This document shows, in pieces, positions 37,743-48,812 of a stretch of DNA of 64,000 nucleotides. The notes under the pieces were generated by a model, which was not told the DNA's origin, did not search any database, and worked only from the letters and a program-made list of their open reading frames with translations. The first letter of the stretch is position 1. The number at the start of each line of letters is the position of its first letter. Source of the DNA: Hypsibius dujardini (lineage: Eukaryota; Tardigrada; Eutardigrada; Parachela; Hypsibiidae); NCBI GenBank assembly GCA_001579985.1, contig LRSR01008967.1, forward strand, positions 62,001 to 126,000. Reading direction: 5' to 3'. Position numbers and translations under genes: made by a program.

Positions 37743-40700
37743 ATGATGGAGATGTATGACTTTGCCCTGATGCCGACGATTAACGAGGATGCGGCCAGCT
37801 CCCGCGGCTCATTCAACGGCGATGAAGTCGGCATCGAACATTTGATGGTGAATATGGTAAGAAAATAAGCCGATAATGTTTTGTTTTTCATGTTAATTGC
37901 ACTTGTATTCTCGTAATAATAGCTTGATGAACGTGACAAGCTCATGGAGGCGCTTAACAATTCCCAGGAGCAGCTTTCCGACTGTAAGATTCGTATCACC
38001 GAATTGGAGAAGGAGAATGAAGCACTCCAGAATCAACTGGACACATCTCTGCCACAGGTACTGTATGCTTGGAGAAAGCACTACTTGCTGGCCGTCGGCG
38101 CATTGATTGGTTGAGCTGTCCTTGAAATGATCTATCCTTATTCCTTGCCGCTTCGTTTGACAGAATGTGGCTGTCCTTGCAAAGGAGCTCAACCAGGTGC
38201 GCTACCAGTTGGCCGAACGGGATGAGGAAATCACTGAACTTAAGGCCGAACGAAATAATATGAAGGTTTGTATGAACTTCCAATTCCTTTTTCATTTTTC
38301 CAGACGTCCTTGATCAAACTTGAGTGTCTGTGTCTTGTTGCACGATCCACAATGTAGCTTTTGCTTGAGCATTTGGAGCAAATGGTCTCCAGGCATGAGA
38401 GATCGCTCCGACAAAGTCTCGCTAAGCGACAGCAAACATCCGCCGCCGGGCATGGTGCTACAACCGAAGGTATAAATATAAATAAGACCATGCTTTGTTT
38501 GAGTGACATTTAACAGTCCTCTCTTTGTCTTTCAGTGGAAGTTTTGAAGGCCCTCAGATCCCTCTTCGAGCATCACAAGGTAAAGAAAGCGTGAACCTCT
38601 CTTCATTTCTTTTGATTAGGCCTACCGTCTTTGCATCCGACGTCTTTGCAGGTTTTGGATGAGAAAGTGCGGGAGAAGTTGCGCTCGTCCAACGAGAAAG
38701 TTTCCTTCCTCGAAAACGAGCTTGAGGCCAAGCAAGAAGAAGTTAGCTTACCGAGCCACATTTAAGACCATGCTCTTGCTTTACTACCTTTGCCTTTTTT
38801 TGCCCTCTAGATTGCCCGACTGTCTGACAAGAGTCGCATTCAGACGGATCAAAATGGCAGTCATGAGTCTTCTCACGCACTTGGGGTAAGCCCTGTAAAA
38901 ATGCCAATTGCCCGGTTCGTTTAATCTCAATTCATGTGTTTACGACAGGCTCCAAACGGATTTGAAAGCCCTTCACCTGTCCGATATGGCGTCGGGACAA
39001 AAGAGCGACCAGATGATTCTGTTGCTGCTCTGGAAATGGCCAAGAAGCTCGCTGGCATGGAGTCTCTTGTTGCTTCACAAAAGGAGGAGCTGAGTAGGAA
39101 CAAGGAAACACTAGCTCGACTCGGCCGAGACCTTGCCGAGGTAATCACTGTACTAAGTGGTGAAAGTAGTAAGTTTATTCATTTGACCAATGACATAATC
39201 CATTATGAATGTTACAGGCAAGCAGCGTCAAGCAGGACCTGGAAATTCGGGTTGTGGGTCTGGAGAAGCGTAATCGCGCCGCACAGGTTTGGCTTTTCTT
39301 TTCTGGGATGAGTACTAGTACTGTGCATTATACAGGTTACATAACGTCTTGACTTTTTTAGGAAGATACTACGGCTCTCCAGGACATTACATCCAAGCTT
39401 GAAACGGAGCTCATGTCGAAAGATGTCGCCATTCGAACGGTGAGGCTCCAATCTTGCCAACCTATCCACGCTGATTTTGATTTCCGAAATTCTTTCTGTT
39501 CAGCTGAACGACAAACTCCAAAGTCTGCAACAGATGCACGCTCTGTCGGAAAGAGCTTTGGCAAGCTATCGCATAAGTGCGGAGACTACGACAAGTGGCG
39601 AAAGTGCTTTAGACGATAAAGCAGGATCAACTCTTGTCAAAAGAAAGGGTTCGGCTGAGGAGAATCTCAAAACTTTGGCTGCTCAATTAGAGGAAAAGAA
39701 AAGTGATGTTCAGCGGGTGGGTAATTTTTTTTATTGCTTTTGGGTTAGTCTTTGAAGTTTTGTCTCACTTTGTTTACAGAGCCGACAACGAGAGAAGATA
39801 AATGAGGAGCTCAACACTAGTCTAACTGGCACCATTGACCAACTGCTAACGGAGCAGGATGAACGCCTTCAGTCTCACCTAAGAGAACGAATGAACTTTC
39901 TCGATGAGAAGGGTCATCTCACACAGGAACTGGAGCGAACAAAACTTGCGTTGGAAGAAAGCATGATGGAGAAGGTAACAGTGCACTGTTCTAAATGAAT
40001 TCGTAAGTAATGTTTGGCATTTGTGTTGTGTTACAGGTGCGTATGGAGGAGCAGTTGAAGCAACAGAGAGCTGCCTTGGCTACCGCTAATTTAATGAATC
40101 ATCCACTCAACAATGGCACCAGCTTCCACGGCCGTAGCGGAATGCGCGAACTTAACGGCAGTCCTCATCATAACTTCCTACCGCACGATCACGAGAATGT
40201 AGATGGTGTTTATAGAAGACACTTACCCGGTCGTTTACAGATGGAAGGCGACCCATCCAGGGTATGTTTGCACTACAGTATACATGTACAAGCTGGAGCA
40301 ACTAAAAGTTTCCCGTTGGATATGTTGCAGGTACAGACAGTCTCGGAAGCCGAATGGGAGAAAATGCAACAGGCTCACGTTCTCGCTAACGTTCAGCACG
40401 CATTTGACTGCTCTATCGACGGACCCGAATCCTTTACCGATGGAGTCCACGGGATGGGGATGGTCTTTGATGATGGATCGAATCTCATCTCACCTTCCGG
40501 GCAAAACGACGCTCAGAGTCTAGCGTTGATGCTGCAAGAACAACTGGATGCTATCAATCATGAGATACGAATGATTCAAGAAGAGAAACAGAACGTGAGT
40601 GTTTGAAAGCCGGTTTATCTCTCATTGATTGGATGGGGCGTTCCTGGAGGCGGGATTACATATACTCAATTGATCCTTCGGCTGATTGATTTCTCTTTTT

Positions 40701-43700
40701 TTCATTTGCCCCAGGGGCGATATTTGTTATTTTGTCCCTTTATATTTCAACAGGCTGAGCTTCGCACCGAGGAGCTGGAAAGCCAGGTGGGAAGTGCAGA
40801 CTTCCGCTTCATCGGCAGAAAATCACCCGAGCTTCTGGCCAATAATGTGAGCACTTTTATTTCTCTCTAATTTCCAGTCATTTTGTTTAGATGATGGGGT
40901 TTGCAATTTTATTGGTAGGACCATAATCAGTATAATGTGGCATCCTCTGCAACCACCGCCGGGAAGTACAGTCCCGCTCAACTTTTAGCAGAAGTCGAGG
41001 TAATAATGTTTATATTTTCTCTGATTTATTCTTAAAAATACCTTGATCACAGGACTGGAAAGAGAACGACGAGGTCCATCCGATTCGATGCGAAGCCAGT
41101 CCACCGCCGCCGTTCCGTAACTTCCCAGCGTATGATCGGTCAATTTATGGAGATATACCTCAACCGTGAGACGTTTGCTTTATGCGCCACTCCCTTATAA
41201 GTTGATTCGCTTTTTTTTTATTTTCTTCAAGGTATGGCGCAATGGCCGAAGGGAAGCATCAAGGCTCGCCTAGTCCAATCAGTAGTGCCAACAGTAGTCA
41301 AGACTCGCTCCACAAACACTGCCAAAAGAAACGAAGCATTAAGAACTCTTTTGGCCGCCTCTTCAACAAAAAGGACAAGGCCAATAAGATGAAAAACTTT
41401 CAAGAGGACATACAAGGAATGCAGGCGTTGTCGGACACGGAAGGTTTCCCTTTAATCGATGGGAGTGGGACACTGGACCGAAAAGGAACACTGAGCAATG
41501 ACTTTGATCGTAAACGCAAAAAGAAGTAAACTAAGCTTGGATCACTTTTTGTTGTACAGTATTCGAAAGGATGATGAACCTGGCAGTTGCCATTTGCTGA
41601 ATATTTGCTTGGCTTTGTTTATGCAGGTTGGAACTTCTGACTGAAGCCATCAGAGCTGGTTCTCCCTTTGCAATGTGGGACGGATCGACAGTTGTCGCCT
41701 GGCTGGAGGTGTGTCCAAGAAATGCGAGAGCTTCCCTGTTAAGCATGGAATGGAGTATGCATCTGTTTTGTAGCTATGGGTTGGGATGCCGGCTTGGTAT
41801 GTCGCAGCTTGCCGTGCCAACGTCAAGTAAGTACCTTTGCCCATTGCTAGTTTACTGTAACTTCCTGGTTCTTAGCCAAATGACTCGTTACTATACAGGA
41901 GTGGAGCTATCATGGCTGCCCTTAGTGAGAATGAAATTCAAAGAGAAATCGGCATCGGAAACTACCTTCACAGGATGAAACTGAGATTGGCTATCCAAGA
42001 GATGGTTAACCTGACGTCACCATCAGCGCCACCTACTGGTCACACTGTAAAAGTCATAACTTTACTCTCCTTTAGTTGCATTGCATTTAGTTATTGATAA
42101 TATGTTTCGGTTCATGACAGACATTGGCATTTGGAGAAATGAACCACGAATGGATCGGCAACTACTGGCTACCTTCGTTAGGCCTTCCACAGTATCGGAC
42201 GACCTTCATGGAATGTCTGGTCGATGCTCGTATGCTGGACTGCCTGACCAAGAAGGACTTGAGGAGCCAGCTGAAGATGGTTGATGGCTTCCATAGGTGA
42301 GTTAAATATTGCATCCGTTCTGCTTTATTATTACGTGTACTAATAATGACCTTTTCGCTGGTTGCAGGGCAAGTATGGAGCATGGAGTCTCCTGCCTCAA
42401 ACGGCTCAACTATAGCCGAAAAGAACTCGAAGAACGCAGAAAGCGAAGCGACTCTGACACCAAAGATGTGATCGTATGGACGAATGAGCGCGTTATTCGC
42501 TGGGTCAGGGAAATCGGATTGAAGGAGTTTGCCGATAATTTAATCGAATCCGGCGTTCATGGGTATGTATGTCGTTCACTCCTAATGCTTGTATTGTAGT
42601 TAATCGCCAAAAAGATGCAGGTTATTCTTCGTTCAAATACTTGTGCAGTAGTTTAACGTATTTAAATAATCGCATTTTGCCCGGTCCGACTCCCATCACG
42701 GCTCGATAACGGGTCGGGCCGTAACCGTACTCAGAGCAGGTTGAGCGCTATCGCACCCGTGTTCCAAGTTGGCGCTCAAACTAGTAATACCGTATTGTAC
42801 GCAATTTTAGGACATAATGTTCTCTCATCTCTCGTTCGTTCGTTCTCTATCTCCCATCCACCACATGATGATTCAGTTACTCACAGGCACTTTGTTCAGA
42901 TTTTCTACCATCTCCTTCCAGATGTTAGCCTTATTGCCGTCGGAGTAGTACGGATTGCACTCGAGACTTCTTACAGCAGAATCAAATCATGCCTTACCAG
43001 AAAGCGGTTGATGGTGCGCTTGGCTATTTTTAATTTCGGAGAGAAATTGATGCGCAAATTAAAAAAGCGCGGATATAAATGTTCTTTTGAAAATACGAGG
43101 GAAAAAAGGAGCGGAATTATACAGAAAAAACAGCCGTTTCAGTGCACCCCAGTAAAATGTTCATAACTTTTGATCGGCAACGTTTGTCAAGTCATTTAAA
43201 GTCTCAAAAATAGCTAAACGAATTCTGTTTGTCGTAATAAAGCTTTTTTGATGACTAACTAGGGCAGTAATGGAGATTTTCCCTTCCGTTCCGCAAGAGC
43301 TTTTTTTTCACAAATAGCTACCTATTTGTCATGATTTATCATTGGGGTCTCCATGTGGAAATCACATTACCAGATTCAGAAAAGCATAAGATAGAAAAAG
43401 ACTTCCTCACCCAGTTTATCTCGTGAGTAGAGGCTTGATTGATTGAAAGCTTACTATTTTCCTTGATTTTCACTTTAAAATTTTTATAAATAGATTTAAG
43501 CAAATCTTTTGACATTATCCCGTGCCAAGTTTAATTTAGAGTTGATTAGCATCAGCCGAAATTTTTTCAATTGTCAGGGGGCGGAGCTGCGTATATTTTT
43601 AATGAGGGACAAAAAACTCTAGCGTAGCCTACCAGAGCTGGCCTATAGCTCCGCCCCCTGAAATTTTAAAAATATTCGGCTCAGGCCAATCGACTCCAAA

Positions 43701-44499
43701 TTGAATTTTGCATGGGCAGTGTCAAAACAATTGTTTTAAATGTGTTCTTAAAAATTGACATTTTTTACAGTGAAAATCAAGGAAAATAGTAAGCTTTCAA
43801 TCAATCAAGCGTCCACTCACAGCACAAACTGGCTGGGGAAGTATTTTTCTTCCTTATTCTTTTCTGAAACCGGTAATGTGATTTCCACGCTGAGACTCCT
43901 ATGATAAATCATGATAAATAGGTAGCTATTTGTGAAAAAAATTTCTTGCCGATTGGGAGGGAAAATCTCCATTACTGCCCGCGTAAGCAGAGATATGATT
44001 CGGGAGAGCCGCAAACTTGACGACTATGTGTTTGAGCCGTAGACGACAGACTGCACGGTCCGACTGGAGTGACTCATCTAGCCCCAGACCGGAGTCGGGC
44101 CGGGCCAAAAGCGATAGCGTTCTAAAAATAGATCTTTCACGGCCGTGGATAGGTCTCTCAAACCGATTACAGAAAACAGATCAAACAACTTTGGCCAAAT
44201 TTTGTGGGTCACTGTGGACAGCTGGAAAAGATTTGCTGTCTTTACTCTTTACAGTGCTGTCATTGCTCTGGATGAGCAGTTCACCTGCGAGAGTCTGGCG
44301 TTGGCTCTTCAAATTCCAAACTCTAACCGCTATGTATGTTTAAAATTTTGAGTTGTTGAGTGGAGTATAAGTTGAATGATCATCTTTTTTTCTTCCTCAG
44401 GCGCGAGACCAATTGGATCGTGAATTCAAAGATCTCGTCAGCGGTGCTGACAGAAAGGGACCTGGTTTGAGCAAGCAATATCACAACACTATAAATTAG
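37743..44499 (+). CDS. Liprin-alpha: Liprin-alpha, synaptic scaffold protein
   Basis: Scaffold of presynaptic active zones that binds LAR-type receptor phosphatases, RIM, ELKS and kinesin KIF1A. Start [20 protein letters not shown] at 37743. Early exons include 37743-37856, 37923-38057 and 38164-38265. The N-terminal half is coiled coil ([58 protein letters not shown]). A Ser-rich hinge with [19 protein letters not shown] lies at 41320-41390. Three SAM domains follow: SAM1 with [12 protein letters not shown] and [18 protein letters not shown] (41640-41990); SAM2 with [20 protein letters not shown] (42140-42300); SAM3 with [20 protein letters not shown] (42482-42541) and, after a 1692-base intron, [20 protein letters not shown] (44255 on). 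The protein ends [17 protein letters not shown], stop 44497-44499, a shorter tail than usual. The long intron 42563-44254 carries a foldback repeat. Assignment is secure; some exon edges are approximate. Confidence 0.96.
42660..44125. mobile_element. Foldback element in the last long intron of liprin-alpha (core 43262-43980)
   Basis: The core is a 719-base near-palindrome. The left arm starts gggcagtaatggagattttc at 43262 and the right arm ends with the reverse complement at 43980. The arms share blocks such as cacaaatagctacctattt, gtggaaatcacattacc, cttgattgattgaaagctta and cagggggcggagct, and meet around 43600-43650. Arm identity is clearly below 100 percent, with small gaps. A further inverted pair outside the core is tgcccggtccgactcc (42678-42693) against ggagtcgggccgggcc (44090-44105), so a larger element of about 1.45 kb is likely. 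No transposase and no clear target duplication were found. The open frame at 42741-43166 has no recognised domain. Family unknown; a foldback-type or large non-autonomous DNA transposon is the best description. Confidence 0.7.
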
Positions 44500-44947
44500 T
44501 TTCACATTCATGTCGCGTCCCCAATCCCGATGCGAGCAGGCAACTATGCAGATGGAAGAGACCTTTCCGGAACGTTCTCTGTGATTCTTCTCTCTATTCT
44601 TCGGTCACGCAATTATCAGCTCAAGGTTGCTCTGTCACCTTCATAATCTCATGCTGCGTCAGCTATCATGGAATCTTCGCAAGTGTCACTGCTGGCTGGA
44701 CCAAACATCATCCCTTCTCGCGTTGTCTCGTTTCTTTTTCTTTCTCATGCTTAAAGCACACTCTTGTTTGTATATAGATATTGTCACAAATTTAGCCCGG
44801 TTGGGTGTGCCAAATGATCTGCGTGGTTTTGTTTGTCTGTTTGATTTACGCTACTTTTTATGAGTATTGTTATTCTTTTTTCGTTTGCATTTTTATTCAA
44901 TTAATAATGGCAGATTTTTGTCTCGATGCAATGACCTGACAATAACC
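44500..44947. other. Convergent 3' spacer between liprin-alpha and the Q/N-rich gene
   Basis: These 448 bases between two stop codons on opposite strands hold the 3' UTRs. No coding exon is supported. Confidence 0.45.
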
Positions 44948-47766
44948 TTAGAATTGATCGGCTGACAGTGAAATGTTGCTGCTTTGACCCGAACTTGCCG
45001 CGTTGTCAGCGAACCTCCAACCCGACTGGAGAGTATTGCTGAATCCACTTGAAGAGCTCGCGGAGCTGCCGACTTGGACGACTGCTCCTCGGTTCGCCGT
45101 ATTGCTGGAAGCACTAAACGTCTGAGGTGAGAATGTGTTGGTACTGATTGCAGCAGCATTGTTGTTGGTTAAGGCACGGAAGCGAATACTAGTATTATTA
45201 TTGCCTTGACTTGAGGATAAAGCATTGCTGTCTTGAATTCGCGGTGACGCCCCGTTACTGACGGCATCCCCGACATTGAAGCGTTGATTTGCATCCTTGT
45301 TGGATGAGAAGGAACTATTGTTGTTAAATCGTCCTTGTGCGTCCTCGTCCTTCGTCCTGTAAGAGGGTGCCGGACCAGCAAAGATGGCACCTTGTTGACT
45401 ATTATACGTAGGATTGGCTTCAGAAACGTAGTCAAAACTATCTGAACGCCCATGAGAAGTGGAAGAGGAAAGGGCATCGGCTGCTGTGAAGCTTTGCTGA
45501 TTACTGTTCATCCGTTGACCACCATGATTGATGGCCATCTGACGAGGAGCATCAGTGGATGAGATTGCGTTAGTTTGTTGATTTGAACTGATAAATTGGC
45601 TTTGTATCTGCGAGGATGAGGACGAAGATGAGGAGGACAATGCTGCAGGCCGGTCTGGATAAGATATAATATTCAACATTCCTGAACCCGAACCCGAACC
45701 AGAATCGGAATTTGATTGGGCAGAATTTTCCAAGGGCGTGACTACTTGACCAGATCCCGAGTTGAAAGTCATCTGACTTTGATCATTTGCTGAAGTTAAT
45801 CCGGATGCGGTTGTTTGACCAGATCCAGAGTTGGTCATCTGACCTTGACCCAAATTGGATCCGGCCAATAAATCAATATTATTGGTCGGCACGCCTGATG
45901 GGAAAACGGACTGGCTGCCTGTCACGCCGGATACGGATACTTCGCGCTGCTGTTGATTTTGGTCCGCTTGCGGAGGAAAGACAGGCAGAGACGGTGTAGA
46001 TTGTTGAATAGGGCTGGCAAAAAATGAGCTGGTCTCTGGTTGAACAGCATTGTTATTGTTTTGACCCGGCATGGCATAAAAGTAGCTGTAGCGAGTTCGC
46101 TCTCCACGAACTCTTACATTACTGATAGGTACAAAGAAGGCTTCGATTCTGCTGGTTGAACTCAGAAACGAATTAATTGGTTGAACCATGGTCGGGCTAT
46201 AAATGCGAAAAGATTAATTAACTCATTCACTTTATTTAGGCATTACTTATGGTATTCATTGAGAAATTTACCTGACTGTCCGTAGGTCTTTGGCTGTTGT
46301 AATTGAATCTGCAGCTGGTCCAAAAAATGTCACTTGTCCCAGCGTTACAAATCCGTCAGTACCCTGGATGGAGTATGCAGACAAAGACTGATACCGGCCT
46401 CCAACAAGATTATAGTTGGGACGTGATGTCGCACTGGCGGAAAGGGCTGTAAAATCCTGACTTGGTTGGGGAAGTATCTCCTGGAATGGAGCAGCAGTAA
46501 CGTGTTGCATGTCCACTTGTGCGGAGGGATTGTGACCGTTCGTTTGCTGTGAACTCATGCCGGATAAGGTTTGTCCCTGTTGACCGTTAAATGAAGCCGG
46601 TGACATTAATACTGGCTGAAACCCTGTGAGTCCGCCGTTGAATTGGTTGTTGGAACTGCTGCTGAGGCTGCCTTGAGTAATCCCATTAGGAAGAGATTGG
46701 TCGTTGACGGGTTGACGTGAAGAGAGACCGTTGAAATTTGCGGAATTCATCTGGCCACTATTTGATGAAATATCCCGACTTTGAGAAGAGAATCCTGTCT
46801 CAGCGTTAGCAGAGGAAAGAAAGTCGTCCTGCTGATTGGCCGTTTGCTGCGAGGAAGCCGTGCTGAGTTGCTGTTGCGGCTGCCGATCTTCACCATTTAA
46901 ATATGCGCGCTGTTGGGGTCGCGGTTGCTGTTGTTGGTTCTGATTGGAGCTATAGTATCTTTGTAATTGGCCGGGATTAGACTGGTACTGATTCTAATAG
47001 AGAGAGCTATTCTTTCATTCCATATAGATTGTAACGCAAGTCTTGAGCACAAATTTGTTGATATATCGCGGCTTACGGGACTTATCATTCGACTGGGAAT
47101 TTGATTGTTGAAGCCTTGATTAACTTGCTGACCGGCAGTCTGGAGAGCTTGAGCTTGCGTGGCATAGTAGACACTGATTCGAGTTCGCTTGCCGGTACTG
47201 TCGGAAGAGAGAAAGCAGACATTGTGCGATTGTAGGAATGTGCTGTTGACTTGACTTACATTGTTACACCATTAAAAACTGTTGGAAAGGTCTCAAATAT
47301 GGTGGTGGTCAATATCTGTGGATTGCTCGGTTGAATATCCCTCTGTTCATCTTGATCTTGAGATGATATGAGGGAGGCAAATCCTTGTCTGGACTGTTGA
47401 TTTTGTTGGTGCTCCTGTTGGCCCACAGGAAGTACTCTGACGACTGTGAAAAAAAGGGAAACAGTTGAAACAAAAGTTGGATCAGCTGAATCCAGTGCGT
47501 GAAGGAATGGTAAAATACCATTGAGGGTATTCTTCTCCAAGCATTCAGCACAAATTGGACCGGATTGGGATTGTGAGAGAGAAAAGGAAGATTGCAAATT
47601 GAAATTATCGCCCTTGTTCATGAATTGATCTGCAATAGAAGGATGTAATGTAACCCTGAGCCGTTCAAAGTAGCAAAATGAATTTACCTGCCAGGTATAC
47701 AGTCGGTAGAAAGGTGATGCAGGAAAAAATGGCGACTGCACTTTGTGACCACATCCCACGCTTCAT
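44948..47766 (-). CDS. Secreted Gln/Asn/Ser-rich protein, family not recognised
   Basis: Exon 1 (47766-47688) encodes a signal peptide, MKRGMWSQSAVAIFSCITFL followed by PTVYLA. Further exons: 47629-47519, 47443 to about 47260, about 47200-47085, about 46993-46270 and about 46195-44948. Exon 2 contains CAEC (GPICAECLEK). Most of the protein is low complexity, rich in Q, N, S and G (for example QQQQLSTASSQQTANQQDDF and ALSSSSSSSSSQIQSQFISS). Two better-ordered segments resemble each other: NGVTITGKRTRISVYYATQ and SNVRVRGERTRYSYFYAMPG. A third ordered stretch has LGQVTFFGPAADSITTAKDL. No transmembrane segment follows the signal, so it is probably extracellular, perhaps a matrix, cuticle or silk-like component. 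That role is inference. A TATA-like site lies upstream. Exon borders after the third are less certain. Confidence 0.75.
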
Positions 47767-48812
47767 CTTGTAGGACACAAAAAGAGGCGATAGACCAAGT
47801 CTTTCGTGGATGATGGGACAAGGTTGGACTGAAAAATAAATCCAGGCTGTTCTAGGGTCTGATGCTGTTCTGCAAGTGAGAGCGGCGAAATTGGAATCGG
47901 CGTATCGAAAAAATCTGGCTGAAGTACAGTGCTTTTTTTGCAAGAACGCAATTGTGTGTATAAATGTCCGTGTTTATAGGATAGCCTCCGGGGATATACC
48001 GGTCAACCGACTATAAATATTTGTTGACGTTACCGAACGATCTTACCGAAGCGACATCGCCGCAGAAAAGCGGAAGTGCAGCCAAAAACAATTGTTACTG
48101 ATTCTCAAAGTCTACGTGGAAGGGATGGAGGGACCGTGATTATTATTAACTGCGACAAAGCGCTGAGGGTAGTTTTGTACCGGTGATAATTCGCGGGTTT
48201 CGAAGCCGCCCAACGCACGTCTTTCAATCCAAGCGACAACTCACCCAGTTGAAATATTACTCAAGCCCGACGCCAGATTAAACCATTGGCAAACGACCGA
48301 ACCAACAAACATCCAGAAAGTAATACAAATTCTTCAAGGTCCAATCACAAAAGGCTTAGACTCGGGAACCAAGGGTGCAGATCAAAATTGATAGCGACCG
48401 CCTAAAAGAACAAACAATACCACCTGTCAGTGATCGGTCGAGCATGGTGCTAAGATGGGATGAGTATGGAGTGCGAACGAGCCGCATCCCATAATGGAAG
48501 TCATCACTCTTTCATTTCCCAAATTAATCAATAATTTTTTTCGAAGAGAGGACATTTCAAGAAGGAAACGTTCGAACTAGTCTTGATGGTTTGTGTGAAC
48601 TGTAAACTGTTATCTCAGACGGCTGCATATCTAGGTTCAGAATAGGTATGTTGGCCCGAACATCCTGTCTGACAGATGAGTATGTAAGGAAACTTACACG
48701 GTGCCTGGACGACAAGGTGTGGAGGGACTAGAGGTCGGGGTATAATTTAAAGGGACGTTTTAATGTGCTATTCAAACCTTGCAATTTCGTCCAGTCGCCA
48801 GAATCCGGACAA
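47767..48812. other. Upstream region of the Q/N-rich gene and 3' flank of NAA35
   Basis: No supported coding exon. The left part holds the likely promoter of the secreted-protein gene; the right end should hold the NAA35 3' UTR. Confidence 0.45.
47973..47978 (-). promoter_or_regulatory. Candidate TATA box of the Q/N-rich secreted-protein gene
   Basis: The minus strand reads ctataaaca here, giving TATAAA about 207 bases before the ATG at 47766. A start site about 30 bases downstream would leave a leader of roughly 180 bases. It is a motif match only. Confidence 0.4.

Noticed and set aside
42741-43166. 141-residue frame inside the liprin-alpha intron as a possible transposase
   Set aside because: No catalytic motif or known domain; it covers only the left outer part of the foldback element and has no partner frame.
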